A program made the position numbers and the translations under genes. The notes beneath the pieces are model-generated. The model was given only the letters and a program-made list of their open reading frames with translations, searched no databases and had not been told where the DNA came from. 64,000 nucleotides of DNA from Lachnospiraceae bacterium UBA3689 (GTDB lineage: Bacteria > Bacillota > Clostridia > Lachnospirales > Lachnospiraceae), in contig DFIU01000022.1 of the NCBI GenBank assembly GCA_002371465.1, forward strand, positions 1 to 64,000, given 5' to 3'. Below are positions 42,926-51,271 of the stretch, one piece after another. Every line of letters starts with the position of its first letter. Positions within the stretch are counted from its first letter, which is position 1.

Positions 42926-42946
42926 GCTTACAACTCTTTTGTAAGC
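42926..42946. other. 8-bp dyad upstream of the holin gene
   Basis: GCTTACAA/TTGTAAGC with a 5-nt loop, in the 100-nt spacer before the holin. Reading plus, a T-rich stretch follows. Function unknown. Confidence 0.35.
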
Positions 42947-42966
42947 ACCTATTTTTATTTGTCATT

Positions 42967-43290
42967 TTATCGTGCTTTCGTTTCCTTTAGGGGTAGACTA
43001 TTCACTTCGTCCATAATCTTCTTTGCAGTACCATTCCCCCCCAGTTTCGTATATGGCTTGTACAGGTATTCGTGGATATTCTCGTACTCGTCTTTTGTGA
43101 TAAATCCTCTTTCAAGATAAGTGCTTCCAAGCTCGATGATACGATCGTGCCCCAAGCCTTTAAGCATCTGTCCCTCTGAACTCTCTTTTGCATCTCTGCG
43201 CTGCACCATATAAGTCACAAAAGCCCAAAAGCCTGTAGAAGCGAACACTGCTGCAATAATACTTACAATCATCGTTTCCGGTGAAATCAT
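42967..43290 (-). CDS. Phage lysis-module membrane protein
   Basis: 107 residues with one N-terminal helix (TMIVSIIAAVFASTGFWAFVTYM) and a soluble C-terminus (GLGHDRIIELGSTYLERGFI, YKPYTKLGGNGTAKKIM) that I know from many Firmicutes prophages upstream of the holin. It may be an accessory holin or spanin-like factor; this is by position only. Confidence 0.75.
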   Translation of the reverse strand: MISPETMIVSIIAAVFASTGFWAFVTYMVQRRDAKESSEGQMLKGLGHDRIIELGSTYLERGFITKDEYENIHEYLYKPYTKLGGNGTAKKIMDEVNSLPLKETKAR

Positions 43291-43347
43291 TGATAAATTC
43301 CTCTTTCTTGTAGTATTCAGGGAGAGAGTATCTTCTCTCCCCTTAAA

Positions 43348-43479
43348 TTAGTCTTCGTTAATCAGGTCATTTAGTTCAAGCTGTTCCAGAAGTTCCTTTA
43401 CCTTTGGCTTGATAACTGCCGGAACACTCGCATACGTTCTGATGCCCTTTACGATAAGTGCTACATAAATAACTGCCAT
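43348..43479 (-). CDS. Small phage protein, CD1375-like
   Basis: 43 residues from MAVIYVALIVKGIRTYASVP, preceded by AGAGAGG. Closely patterned on the next small gene upstream (43545-43649); both open with the same YVALI-KG-RT motif. Small proteins of this family sit between baseplate and lysis genes in clostridial phages; function unknown. Confidence 0.75.
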   Translation of the reverse strand: MAVIYVALIVKGIRTYASVPAVIKPKVKELLEQLELNDLINED

Positions 43480-43544
43480 TTCTTTTACCTCTCTTTCTTT
43501 GATAAGAATGAAATAATGATGAAACAGATGTAGTAGTCTCATGA

Positions 43545-43649
43545 CTACACCTCCGCTAAAGCAACTCTTACTTCTTCCCTGATCTTCTCAGGAACCTGCT
43601 CAAGTGTCCGTAATCCCTTACGGATAAGAGCTACATAAATCTGAACCAT
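43545..43649 (-). CDS. Very small phage protein, paralogue of its neighbour
   Basis: 34 residues: MVQIYVALIRKGLRTLEQVP, then EKIREEVRVALAEV. Its ATG overlaps the stop of the preceding gene (TAATG). It shares the YVALI-KG-RT pattern with the 43-residue protein next to it, so the pair arose by tandem duplication. Confidence 0.7.
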   Translation of the reverse strand: MVQIYVALIRKGLRTLEQVPEKIREEVRVALAEV

Positions 43650-43975
43650 TAGTTACCACCTCCTCCCAGTACGGTTTCATACACTTCGGCTAATGCCGTC
43701 TGTACGCCTGTCAATTCCTGCTCGAGAGTTTCCCTTAGGAGTGTCGTATGGTCTTTTTCAAGAAGGATGAACCAGTACTCACCGTTGAATTCGATGAGCT
43801 GATTCAGAAACATATTCTCGTGCGCCTCTGTAGTTTCACCGTCAGTGATCGTGACGGTCTTGAGGGCATCGTCGGTGAATATGGCTTCGTCGATCTGTGT
43901 CTGACTTACCCAGTTATTACCGTTGAGCGTCAGATTTTCAATCTTTGTTCCATCAGCAAGTGTGATTGTGTACAT
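43649..43975 (-). CDS. Phage tail-region protein of unknown function
   Basis: 108 residues, MYTITLADGTKIENLTLNGNNW, with a beta-rich N-terminal half (ITDGETTEAHENM, EFNGEYWFILLEK) and a helical C-terminus. Such proteins are common just after tail-fibre or DGR genes in Firmicutes prophages; no role is assigned. It overlaps the RT remnant by 23 nt. Confidence 0.7.
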   Translation of the reverse strand: MYTITLADGTKIENLTLNGNNWVSQTQIDEAIFTDDALKTVTITDGETTEAHENMFLNQLIEFNGEYWFILLEKDHTTLLRETLEQELTGVQTALAEVYETVLGGGGN

Positions 43976-44264
43976 TCCTGTTTACCTCCTTCAACTGCTT
44001 ATATAACGTGTTCATATTGTCTCTTTGTTGCTTACTCATGATCTTGTAGTGAGCATCGAACCAAGAATGATAAAGGTTGTCAAAATCCTTTTCTGACAGG
44101 ATAGATGCAACTTTCTTAAGCTTCCGTCTCATCGTTGTTAGACGTTTCGGATTGATCTTTTGTATTACTCGTCCGGTATCGGTGAGAGAGTATTGTATCT
44201 GTAGAAATCGCCAGTAACTCGACAACTTTATGATTCTTGTTTTCTTCCGGTTGATCGTGATGCC
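43953..44264 (-). pseudogene. C-terminal remnant of a DGR-type reverse transcriptase
   Basis: About 103 codons, in frame from GITINRKKTRIIKLSSYWRF through LQIQYSLTDTGRVIQKINPK, RLTTMRRKLKKVA and HYKIMSKQQRDNMNTLYKQL. This is the thumb/C-terminal part of the phage reverse transcriptases that belong to DGR-like cassettes. The palm with its YxDD is missing. A stop (TAA) lies immediately before the first codon, exactly where the fragment meets the cut accessory gene, so this is a deletion scar. No start codon with a ribosome site of its own (a TTG at 44225 is poor). Confidence 0.82.
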
Positions 44265-44290
44265 TTACGTTTGCTTTTTAATACTGACAT
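44228..44290 (-). pseudogene. Truncated DGR accessory (avd-like) gene start
   Basis: ATG with an AAAGGAG site 6 nt upstream, coding MSVLKSKRK and then 11 out-of-family residues to a stop. MSVLKSKR is the usual opening of the four-helix accessory protein placed before the RT in Firmicutes phage DGRs. After codon 9 the DNA continues as the RT 3' part in another frame. Confidence 0.7.
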
Positions 44291-44307
44291 AGAAAGCTCC
44301 TTTCAAC

Positions 44308-44326
44308 GCGACCCACAAGGGGTCGC
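44308..44326. promoter_or_regulatory. DGR post-VR hairpin
   Basis: GCGACCC/GGGTCGC with a 5-nt loop, beginning 5 nt past the stop of the variable-protein gene. DGRs carry such a short hairpin/cruciform just downstream of VR, where it helps target mutagenic homing. It could also be a weak terminator. Confidence 0.65.
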
Positions 44327-44330
44327 TGAT

Positions 44331-45308
44331 TTAAGATATTGAGAAAGCGGGGCGAACGCCGCAAGAGTCAGAAGCGTTGCCACATTCCGTAAGCCCAGCG
44401 CCATTGGCACGTGTGAAGGAGGCCGTCGATACTACGTCCCTCAGCCAATACCGTGATCCTTTTGCTTCGATAATCAAATCTGGTCTGAGTGCAAAGAGCG
44501 GGTACTGAGATTTATCGACTGTATAGTTATTAGGAACTGTAGAGCCATCAGATACAGATGAGAAACTCTTACCGCCGTATACATTCTGTTCTGTCATAAG
44601 TTCTACACTGCTGTCGTACCACGTTCCGCCAGACGGTCTACCGTTTGCCTGAGCGTTCTGTAAATGATTTCTATGGTCTAACACATGAGAAGATCCAAAA
44701 GCCGCATTGATACTTGTTTTAGCCTGATTCAGATTAGCAGTATACATAGCAGAACCCACATATGCACCGTTCGTTGTACCTGTAGTATTCATTTGTGCAT
44801 TATATAAATTTGCATCGGGTATAATTACAGCGTGATGCTTTGTGCATTCGATATCTCCGCTCCTTAAATAGTAATCGAACGCCGCAATACGCCAAGTCAC
44901 ATCGTTGATAACCCAATAATCACCAATATACAAATCCTTAAACGTTCCATTTGAGATAGCCGCCCACTGTGCAGAAGTTACACTTGCTCCCAAATTCTTG
45001 CCACGATAGATGCTGTTATGCGAACCGGCTCCAGGGTAATTGGCGATGATCTCCTGCATTCCTGAAATCTTCGTTTCATCCTCATTCTTTGCAGCAACAA
45101 GCTCATTGATCGCCGCAACCACACTTTCCTTATCTAATGTGGCTAAATCTGTGATTTTTCCCTGCAGGAAGAAATCTTGTAGCGCTGTCATCGTTACAGC
45201 TTTTACGCCAGTAGATGTACGGATCAGTACAATTGCATCATCCTCTGTGATTTTTGTGAGCTTCGGTTCATCACTGAACCTGCGTCCATTACTTACGTCA
45301 ATTGTCAT
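44331..45308 (-). CDS. DGR variable protein / phage receptor-binding protein, C-type-lectin-like C-terminus
   Basis: 325 residues. The N-terminal ~95 residues look like a phage attachment or trimerisation segment; the rest is a DUF6273/CLec-like domain (GDYWVINDVTWRIAAFDYYL; then DKSQYPLFALRPDLIIEA). The C-terminus reads YWLRDVVSTASFTRANGAG, then ASDSCGVRPAFSIS, the form of a DGR variable region ending in GVRPAF. Such proteins display diversified surface residues for host binding. Intact. It follows the baseplate gene and precedes the DGR scar. Confidence 0.82.
   Translation of the reverse strand: MTIDVSNGRRFSDEPKLTKITEDDAIVLIRTSTGVKAVTMTALQDFFLQGKITDLATLDKESVVAAINELVAAKNEDETKISGMQEIIANYPGAGSHNSIYRGKNLGASVTSAQWAAISNGTFKDLYIGDYWVINDVTWRIAAFDYYLRSGDIECTKHHAVIIPDANLYNAQMNTTGTTNGAYVGSAMYTANLNQAKTSINAAFGSSHVLDHRNHLQNAQANGRPSGGTWYDSSVELMTEQNVYGGKSFSSVSDGSTVPNNYTVDKSQYPLFALRPDLIIEAKGSRYWLRDVVSTASFTRANGAGLTECGNASDSCGVRPAFSIS
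44334..44450 (-). repeat. DGR variable region (VR), frozen
   Basis: Codes YWLRDVV to the C-terminal Ser. Fixed parts at both ends are conserved while the middle codons (GGC, GCT, CTT, TGT, TGC) can each be derived from AAY codons by substitution at A, the mark of adenine mutagenesis. I see no matching template repeat elsewhere in the window. Confidence 0.65.
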
Positions 45309-45335
45309 TATCTCTCTCCTATAAATTAAAATGAA

Positions 45336-46235
45336 TTAAAGATATGAGTATTTCCAATCCCCCATGAGTACCATTCCGTCATCATCTACGATTGGACAAT
45401 CGCTATCATCAAGAATCGGACAAAAGAAATCATCAAACCGATTCATGTATTCCAGTAAATTGATCCGTTCGTCATGATCTGCAGCAGTTGCCGAAAGAGC
45501 AGCAGCCGCCTCCGTACCAAGTAAATCTTTGATCTGTGCTAACCAATCATTGAATGCCTGCCACTGTGTACTCTGCCATCTGTCCTGCTCTGATGTCTGT
45601 GCTGAACGCCACGTGTTAAGTGAATCCTTCCACGCTTCTTCATAATCAGCGATGCTCTTTGTATATCCTTCATAATCTGAAAGAATCGTTTTTTGATACG
45701 TATCAAAAAAACTATTGAACTGCTTTGTCAGCGTACTTGCATCAATCTGAGTAATCACACCTGCGCAGATACCACATAGAGAAGATTTGAACCGGTCATC
45801 CGTAATCATTGCCTGAGTAATAGTGGTCACACCCTTTGTAACCGACACATCCGCAAGTGCAAGTTCCCAAATATCTGCAGATCTTGTCAGTTCTGGCGCA
45901 GTTGGATACTTTGATACTGCACCTCGCAAAGTCTCAATTGACATCATGCGCTTAATCAGGTCCCACCTGAGTACAATGCGATCAATCCTGGACAATACTC
46001 CGTCAGCATTTTCAATCGTCACTTCAAAATTAGATTGATTGCGGAAGGCATAGCCGTTGATAAAACCGAAGCCAGGCAGGACCTGTACCGTCATCGCCTT
46101 GTTTGCGACGACCTGCAGACCGTCCGACGGCGACGGGAAAATACCATTCGTGATGAACGTGGAAAAGTACCAGGCCCAGTCTTCTGCCTTATACACCCGG
46201 TCATGATCTACACTGTTAAATGGCATATAGTTCAT
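45336..46235 (-). CDS. Phage baseplate/tail-tip structural protein
   Basis: 299 residues. The N-terminal half (HDRVYKAEDWAWYFSTFITNGIFP; VQVLPGFGFINGYAF) matches baseplate upper proteins of Firmicutes siphoviruses; the C-terminal half is a coiled coil rich in Trp (DYEEAWKDSLNTWRSAQTSEQ) ending in a small domain. It lies between the Gp37-like gene and the variable protein, so it probably links the tail tip to the receptor-binding protein. Confidence 0.78.
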   Translation of the reverse strand: MNYMPFNSVDHDRVYKAEDWAWYFSTFITNGIFPSPSDGLQVVANKAMTVQVLPGFGFINGYAFRNQSNFEVTIENADGVLSRIDRIVLRWDLIKRMMSIETLRGAVSKYPTAPELTRSADIWELALADVSVTKGVTTITQAMITDDRFKSSLCGICAGVITQIDASTLTKQFNSFFDTYQKTILSDYEGYTKSIADYEEAWKDSLNTWRSAQTSEQDRWQSTQWQAFNDWLAQIKDLLGTEAAAALSATAADHDERINLLEYMNRFDDFFCPILDDSDCPIVDDDGMVLMGDWKYSYL

Positions 46236-46242
46236 GTCGTAT

Positions 46243-47403
46243 TTACCTCGTTTTCTTCCTAATCATTTGCAAAAGGGTTGGTGATGACTCTCCAAAAGTT
46301 GCTTCGATACTATTTTTTCCTGCCTCGAACGTCTGAGTGATCTGCGTAATCCTGGAATCAATTGTTATGCCCCAGCTCCGGTCCATACAGGTAACGCGAT
46401 CTCCCAAATCGAAATCTTTCTTGTATTTAAGGTTAGATCGCATATTGATCGAGCTGTTGAAGGTATATGTCTCAATCCAGCCCTTTAATTCTTCCCTTCC
46501 GCGGTCCGCTAACATCTTCTTATAGACTGTCTCTGGAATTTCAGAGGATTTTCCAGAAGAGTCTTCTGCAGATCTTGAGATATCAGACGCATCAAGAAGA
46601 AATTCTATAAGGCCAAGCCCAGTCTGACCGCCTCCGTCTACTTCCTGTATCGACTGCACGTTATTACCGTCCGATGCTCCTCGAACATAAGCATAGTTCT
46701 TCAAATTCTCGATGGATTGCTCATACTCCTGTTCACTCACGTTTTCAAAGTCGCGGGAAAAAATGCACGGCGCATTTCCCTCCTCGTTCCCGCTGGTCAG
46801 ATCCCTACCCTTGTATAAATAGAAGCCGTACAGCCTATTGCGTTCATCGACCAGCAGATCATAGCCGAGCTTTCCCTGCTGGCACTGGTCTCGGACCTCA
46901 TCACCGAGAGCTTTAAAGGCCTCATTTGAATAGTTCACACTATCTCCGATGATTATCTCCTGAGCAAGAACTGTAAACTGTGGAAATCTCCGCTTGCTGG
47001 AAGCGCTACTTCCGATATTTCGACGGATCAGCGCATTGACGATCTGCTGTTGTGTACCGAGCATCTGTATCTGTGGAGTGATGATTCTCTGATTAAGCCA
47101 CCGCGTAATCATGTATCCGCGAGTTTCAATTTGCTCCTGCCCATTTTCATCCTTCTGATAATGAACGTATGTAATTTCAACAGCCCGTCGCCAAATCGTA
47201 CCAGAGTCATCCACATAGTCGTTGTATTCATCGTGCTTGACCATGATATTTCCGGTCTTCAGGAGTGCTTTATTGTTTGATGTAATTGGCGCAAGGATCT
47301 TAAACTCTCCAACAGCGAAGTATCTGATTGTCCAAATCATCGAGGTACTCTCGTCTATCACGCCCAGAGCGCTAAGTGTCTTGTCATATACCCGGATCTC
47401 CAT
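46243..47403 (-). CDS. Phage tail protein, ReqiPepy6 Gp37-like
   Basis: About 386 residues from MEIRVYDKTLSALGVID; the start follows GGGGGTG. Family marks: RYFAVGEFKILAP, ITRWLNQRIITPQIQML, ENLKNYAYVRGA and LGDRVTCMDRSWGI. It corresponds to the tail-associated Tal-like protein behind Dit at the tail tip. It overlaps neither neighbour and follows Dit by 2 nt. Confidence 0.85.
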   Translation of the reverse strand: MEIRVYDKTLSALGVIDESTSMIWTIRYFAVGEFKILAPITSNNKALLKTGNIMVKHDEYNDYVDDSGTIWRRAVEITYVHYQKDENGQEQIETRGYMITRWLNQRIITPQIQMLGTQQQIVNALIRRNIGSSASSKRRFPQFTVLAQEIIIGDSVNYSNEAFKALGDEVRDQCQQGKLGYDLLVDERNRLYGFYLYKGRDLTSGNEEGNAPCIFSRDFENVSEQEYEQSIENLKNYAYVRGASDGNNVQSIQEVDGGGQTGLGLIEFLLDASDISRSAEDSSGKSSEIPETVYKKMLADRGREELKGWIETYTFNSSINMRSNLKYKKDFDLGDRVTCMDRSWGITIDSRITQITQTFEAGKNSIEATFGESSPTLLQMIRKKTR

Positions 47404-47405
47404 GA

Positions 47406-48296
47406 TCACACCCCCAGATACTTCTGTGAAAAGTAAATTGTACATTCCAGGTTGTCGAATCCACTGGCCGCGTCATATCGAAAGAGATTATCACCGACCT
47501 CAAGCTGTATGAACGTACTATCAACATCGATATATCTATAGGCATTTGTCTCCACGCCATTATGTGTGAGCGTGATCGTCTTTCTGCCATAGTTGGTATC
47601 AATCGACAGGACATCGCCAGCCGATAAGTCGATATTGACTTGGATAAACTCTCGCGTATTAACATTAAAAAGCAGTGGATTTGACAGCGCACCAATTGCC
47701 CTAAAGATGATCCTCATTCCTGTTGTGATGTCTCCGCCGTTAAAAATATCAACAATGACAGATTCTTCATGATGACCAAAGCTCATACTCTGTTCATCAT
47801 CTTTGATGATTTCTGTCGGGAACTCCCAGTCACCAAGCCAGGTTGCGATATCTTCTTTTTTATCTCTTTCCTCTTCCCAAAATGGGGAAAGGCACTTGAA
47901 ATCCACCTCGAATTCCTGTGACAAATTTGCATGTGTGAATTTTGGTGAACCGTCCACGATTGCTCCGATCTTACGTCGGTAACTACCTACGGAGTAATAA
48001 AGTATTCCCATCTTTTTTGGATTAAGGATTTTTAACGCATTTCGTCTATATGTAAGCTGATTAGCCTTTGTACTATCACGAATTTTACCTTTAATTACAA
48101 TATCACGTGGCTCAATACGAACGCCGATGTAAGTATCACCATCCTGTCCACTTGACCTTGTCGAGAAGATCGTATCCTCCAAATCAGACAGCCCTGTTAC
48201 ATCTTTTGCCACATTGACATGATAAACGGAGCCAACACCGAATACGATGCTATCTCCATTTGCATTTTTATATGTCAACATTTCCTGCGGTTTCAT
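47406..48296 (-). CDS. Distal tail protein (Dit), phage tail family
   Basis: 296 residues of siphovirus Dit/YomH type: TYKNANGDSIVFGVGSVYHV, IVIKGKIRDSTKANQLTYR, YYSVGSYRRKIGAIVDG, EVDFKCLSPFWEE. It forms the hexameric ring at the tail end that carries the baseplate. Its start overlaps the tape-measure stop by 4 nt. Confidence 0.9.
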   Translation of the reverse strand: MKPQEMLTYKNANGDSIVFGVGSVYHVNVAKDVTGLSDLEDTIFSTRSSGQDGDTYIGVRIEPRDIVIKGKIRDSTKANQLTYRRNALKILNPKKMGILYYSVGSYRRKIGAIVDGSPKFTHANLSQEFEVDFKCLSPFWEEERDKKEDIATWLGDWEFPTEIIKDDEQSMSFGHHEESVIVDIFNGGDITTGMRIIFRAIGALSNPLLFNVNTREFIQVNIDLSAGDVLSIDTNYGRKTITLTHNGVETNAYRYIDVDSTFIQLEVGDNLFRYDAASGFDNLECTIYFSQKYLGV

Positions 48297-51043
48297 TCGA
48301 GCGCCTCCATAACTTCCCGAATGCGCTTGGCAGCCTGTCTCTGTTGTCCAACATAGCTTGTCTGCTCCGCTTTAATCGTCTGATTGATCGTCACCGGGCG
48401 CACCGCTGCCATCTTCCGCATAAGTCCCAACATTTCACGCATGATTTCCATATTTCCTCCGCCAGCTTCTTCACGAACAATTTTTCGCAAATCATCCAGC
48501 GCACCGACGAACTCGGGCCGGCGCTCACCAACACCAATAACCGTTGGATTCGTGAAAATACCGCCCTTGTCATACCAGCTAACGCCAAAGTGCGGGATGG
48601 ACGGCGGATTGATCGAAAAATTACCGCTTATAGAAAAGTGTGGAAGCTTAATATGTGGAAGGCTCCAGTTGATTCCATGAAAGAAGCCCGCAATCCTGTC
48701 GAGACCACTCTTAATAAAGTTTCCCGCCTGTCCGATCTTGTCCCTTGATGCATTTGCAAAACCTGTAAGGTGGCTTCCGGCCGTGCTCGCCGCACTGCCA
48801 ATATAATTCGAGAAATAGCCCTTGATCGTGTTTAACTTGCCTGACGCTGTGCTGGCTGCGTTGCCCAGTTTACTAGAGAAAAAGTTCTTCACACTCTCCA
48901 ACTTTGAGCTTACGGTGCTGGATGAATCTGCCATTTTTGATTTGAAAAAGCCCGACACCTTCGATAAGTTGGCCTGCGCCATATTTGCAGCCGTGCCCAG
49001 TTTGTTCGAGAAAAAGTTCCTCACCTCTTCCAGCTTTGAAGACACAGTTGCCGACGTTTCTCCCATCTTTGACTTAAAAGCTGCTCCGATCTCTCCCAGC
49101 TTCCCACCAGTCAGATTATTGATAAAACTAAAGCCGGCGGAGAAGTAACCTTTAATTGCCTCTCCGGTCGCCGCTACCGCCCCTGACATACCTCCGCCGT
49201 GCGCGTCATATGCTGCTTTAATCGCCGCAAGCTTTTCGCTTGTCGTTACTTTCGCCGCCTCCCACACTGTACCAACCGCCTGCCCAACAGAGCTGTTAGC
49301 AATCGCTCTTTTCAAGGCGTTCCACTTCTCGGAAACCGCTGTCTTGATTCCTTCCCACGCTTCCGCAGTCTCCACCTTCAGTGCGTTCCACTTGTCCTTT
49401 ACTGACTGCCCCAGCGCCGCCGCGCCTGCCTTGATCTTGTCCCAGTTCTTATACAGCGCCACGCCGATCGCAATAGCTCCTGCAATCGCGACAACCACCA
49501 GCCCTATCGGGCTTGTCAATGCTCCCATCGCACCACTCAGCACTGGTGCTAGTTGCATGATCTTTCCTACCATCGACACCACTTTACCAGCCCCTATAAG
49601 CAAAGGCCCGATAGCTGCAGCTACGCCAGCAATTTTTACAATCATCGCCTGCTGCGCAGGCGATAGGTTCGTAAACCACGTATTTAAATTCTTTAGTTTA
49701 TCAGTCAGTTCTTTTAGTACCGGGGATGCCATTGTCTGCACTGTCGCAAAGAGTTCCCCGCCCGTTGCCTTGAGATTATTTAGGGCGACGGTCACCTGAT
49801 CTGCCGGATCCAGCGTGCCAGCAAAAGCCTCCTCCGTACTACCGGAAAAGTCCTTCATACTTGTTCCGAGCGCCTCTAGATTAAGCTTCCCATCTATCAT
49901 GTTTTTCCCAAGGATCGGGCCGGCTTTTGAACCAAAAAGCTCAGTAGCGGCCTGCATCTTCTCAGTATCAGATGCCCCGGAATTCATGACGCCGTTAAGT
50001 CCCTTCAAAGCTTCCTGCATCGTTGTCCCGTCCGCAGTCGCATTTTTGAAGGCAGCTTTCAGACCGGTCATCGCCGTTGAAGAATCCACACCATTTTTGT
50101 CCAGATTGGCTAGGAACATCGCGGCATCAGAAGCGCTCATTCCCATCTCCTGAAGTGCTGCGCCATTTTTCGTCATGCTGTCCGCAAGCTGCGTGACAGA
50201 TACCCCGGTTGCCTGACCCGCGGCGTTAAGGGTATCAAGAAACGGCCCTGCCTGGCTTGCGTCAAGGTTAAAGGCTGCCATTGCTGCCTGTGTACTGTCA
50301 ACTGCCTCCGAAACATCAGTTCCGTTAATCTCTGCAAACTTTACAAACTGCCCAGACAGTTGCTCCAGCGCGTCGCCTGTCACCCCAAATCGCGTGTTAA
50401 CTTCCCCAACAGCATCACCAGCGGTCTGAAAGTCTGTTGGAATAGTGGTCGCAATATTTTTTGCGCTTTGCTGCATTTTTGCCAGTGCATCACCTGAAGC
50501 CCCAGTTTTGGTCACAATCGTATCCATCCCGGCATCAACTTCTTTGAAGGCAGCCGCCGACGCTGTTCCTACTGCGAGGATTGGCACAGTTACACCTTTC
50601 GTCAATCCTCCGCCGACCTTTGACATTTTGTCTCCGACCTTTTCGACCGTCTGCCCCGCCGCCGCGATTTTCTGGGCACCGACAGATCCGAACTTATCCA
50701 TTTCTGACTGAAAACCGTTTAATTTGGATTTTGTGACGTCGATCTCGGTCTGAAGTTCCTTGTATTCCTCGCTGTTCCGGTCTACGCCCTGCGCGTCTAA
50801 TGCGTCCTGTGCCGCCTGCAATGCTGCAAGCCTGTCTTTAGTCGCATTGATCTTGTCAGCCAGAAGGGCCTGCTTGTCGCGTAAGAGATCCGTATTGCCC
50901 GGATCAAACTTAAGAGACTTATTCACGGCCGAAAGGGACTTTTGTGTATTTCTGATGGATTTATCTGCAGATGCCAATGCACTGGACAGCTTTGTTGTGT
51001 CCGCACCGATCTGGATTGTAATTCCCTTTATACTTCCTGCCAT
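48293..51043 (-). CDS. Phage tail tape measure protein
   Basis: 916 residues. Opens with GITIQIGADTTKLSSALASA and a long helix, then the PhageMin_Tail domain (about 150-450), two or three membrane-like helices (IVKIAGVAAAIGPLLIGAG; LVVVAIAGAIAIGVALY) and repeated SSTVSSKLESVKNFFSSKLG units at about 690-800. The length sets the tail length; at ~0.15 nm per residue the tail would be about 135-140 nm (inference). Confidence 0.93.
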   Translation of the reverse strand: MAGSIKGITIQIGADTTKLSSALASADKSIRNTQKSLSAVNKSLKFDPGNTDLLRDKQALLADKINATKDRLAALQAAQDALDAQGVDRNSEEYKELQTEIDVTKSKLNGFQSEMDKFGSVGAQKIAAAGQTVEKVGDKMSKVGGGLTKGVTVPILAVGTASAAAFKEVDAGMDTIVTKTGASGDALAKMQQSAKNIATTIPTDFQTAGDAVGEVNTRFGVTGDALEQLSGQFVKFAEINGTDVSEAVDSTQAAMAAFNLDASQAGPFLDTLNAAGQATGVSVTQLADSMTKNGAALQEMGMSASDAAMFLANLDKNGVDSSTAMTGLKAAFKNATADGTTMQEALKGLNGVMNSGASDTEKMQAATELFGSKAGPILGKNMIDGKLNLEALGTSMKDFSGSTEEAFAGTLDPADQVTVALNNLKATGGELFATVQTMASPVLKELTDKLKNLNTWFTNLSPAQQAMIVKIAGVAAAIGPLLIGAGKVVSMVGKIMQLAPVLSGAMGALTSPIGLVVVAIAGAIAIGVALYKNWDKIKAGAAALGQSVKDKWNALKVETAEAWEGIKTAVSEKWNALKRAIANSSVGQAVGTVWEAAKVTTSEKLAAIKAAYDAHGGGMSGAVAATGEAIKGYFSAGFSFINNLTGGKLGEIGAAFKSKMGETSATVSSKLEEVRNFFSNKLGTAANMAQANLSKVSGFFKSKMADSSSTVSSKLESVKNFFSSKLGNAASTASGKLNTIKGYFSNYIGSAASTAGSHLTGFANASRDKIGQAGNFIKSGLDRIAGFFHGINWSLPHIKLPHFSISGNFSINPPSIPHFGVSWYDKGGIFTNPTVIGVGERRPEFVGALDDLRKIVREEAGGGNMEIMREMLGLMRKMAAVRPVTINQTIKAEQTSYVGQQRQAAKRIREVMEALE

Positions 51044-51046
51044 ATC

Positions 51047-51271
51047 TTAGAACCTGTCAAAGTCTATCTGTGTAGCCTCCCGGCTGTCGTCCGCTTCTTC
51101 ATCTGCCATGTTGTTGCACTCGATGATATAGTCGATCCACATGCCTAACGTGATATCATAGGCATCCTGCATACGGAGCCCTCGTGAGAGCCCCGCCGCA
51201 AGGATCAGCTCTGTATTCACTGCCCCGGGTTCGTCACTTCCGGGGCTTTTGATTTTTTTGTTGTGAAGCAA
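51047..51271 (-). CDS. Tail assembly chaperone, GT extension (made by -1 frameshift)
   Basis: 74-residue frame overlapping the end of the G chaperone by 55 nt, in the -1 frame. It has no good ribosome site of its own. The A7 run in the overlap (51253-51259) lets ribosomes pass from G to this frame, giving a G-T fusion as in lambda gpG/gpGT. Content: LILAAGLSRGLRMQDAYDITL, a typical short T-domain. It lies right before the tape measure gene it would chaperone. Confidence 0.82.
   Translation of the reverse strand: MLHNKKIKSPGSDEPGAVNTELILAAGLSRGLRMQDAYDITLGMWIDYIIECNNMADEEADDSREATQIDFDRF

Noticed and set aside
44331..45308. A functional, complete DGR in this window
   Set aside because: No template repeat, no RT catalytic motif and only nine codons of the accessory gene were found; it is called a remnant.
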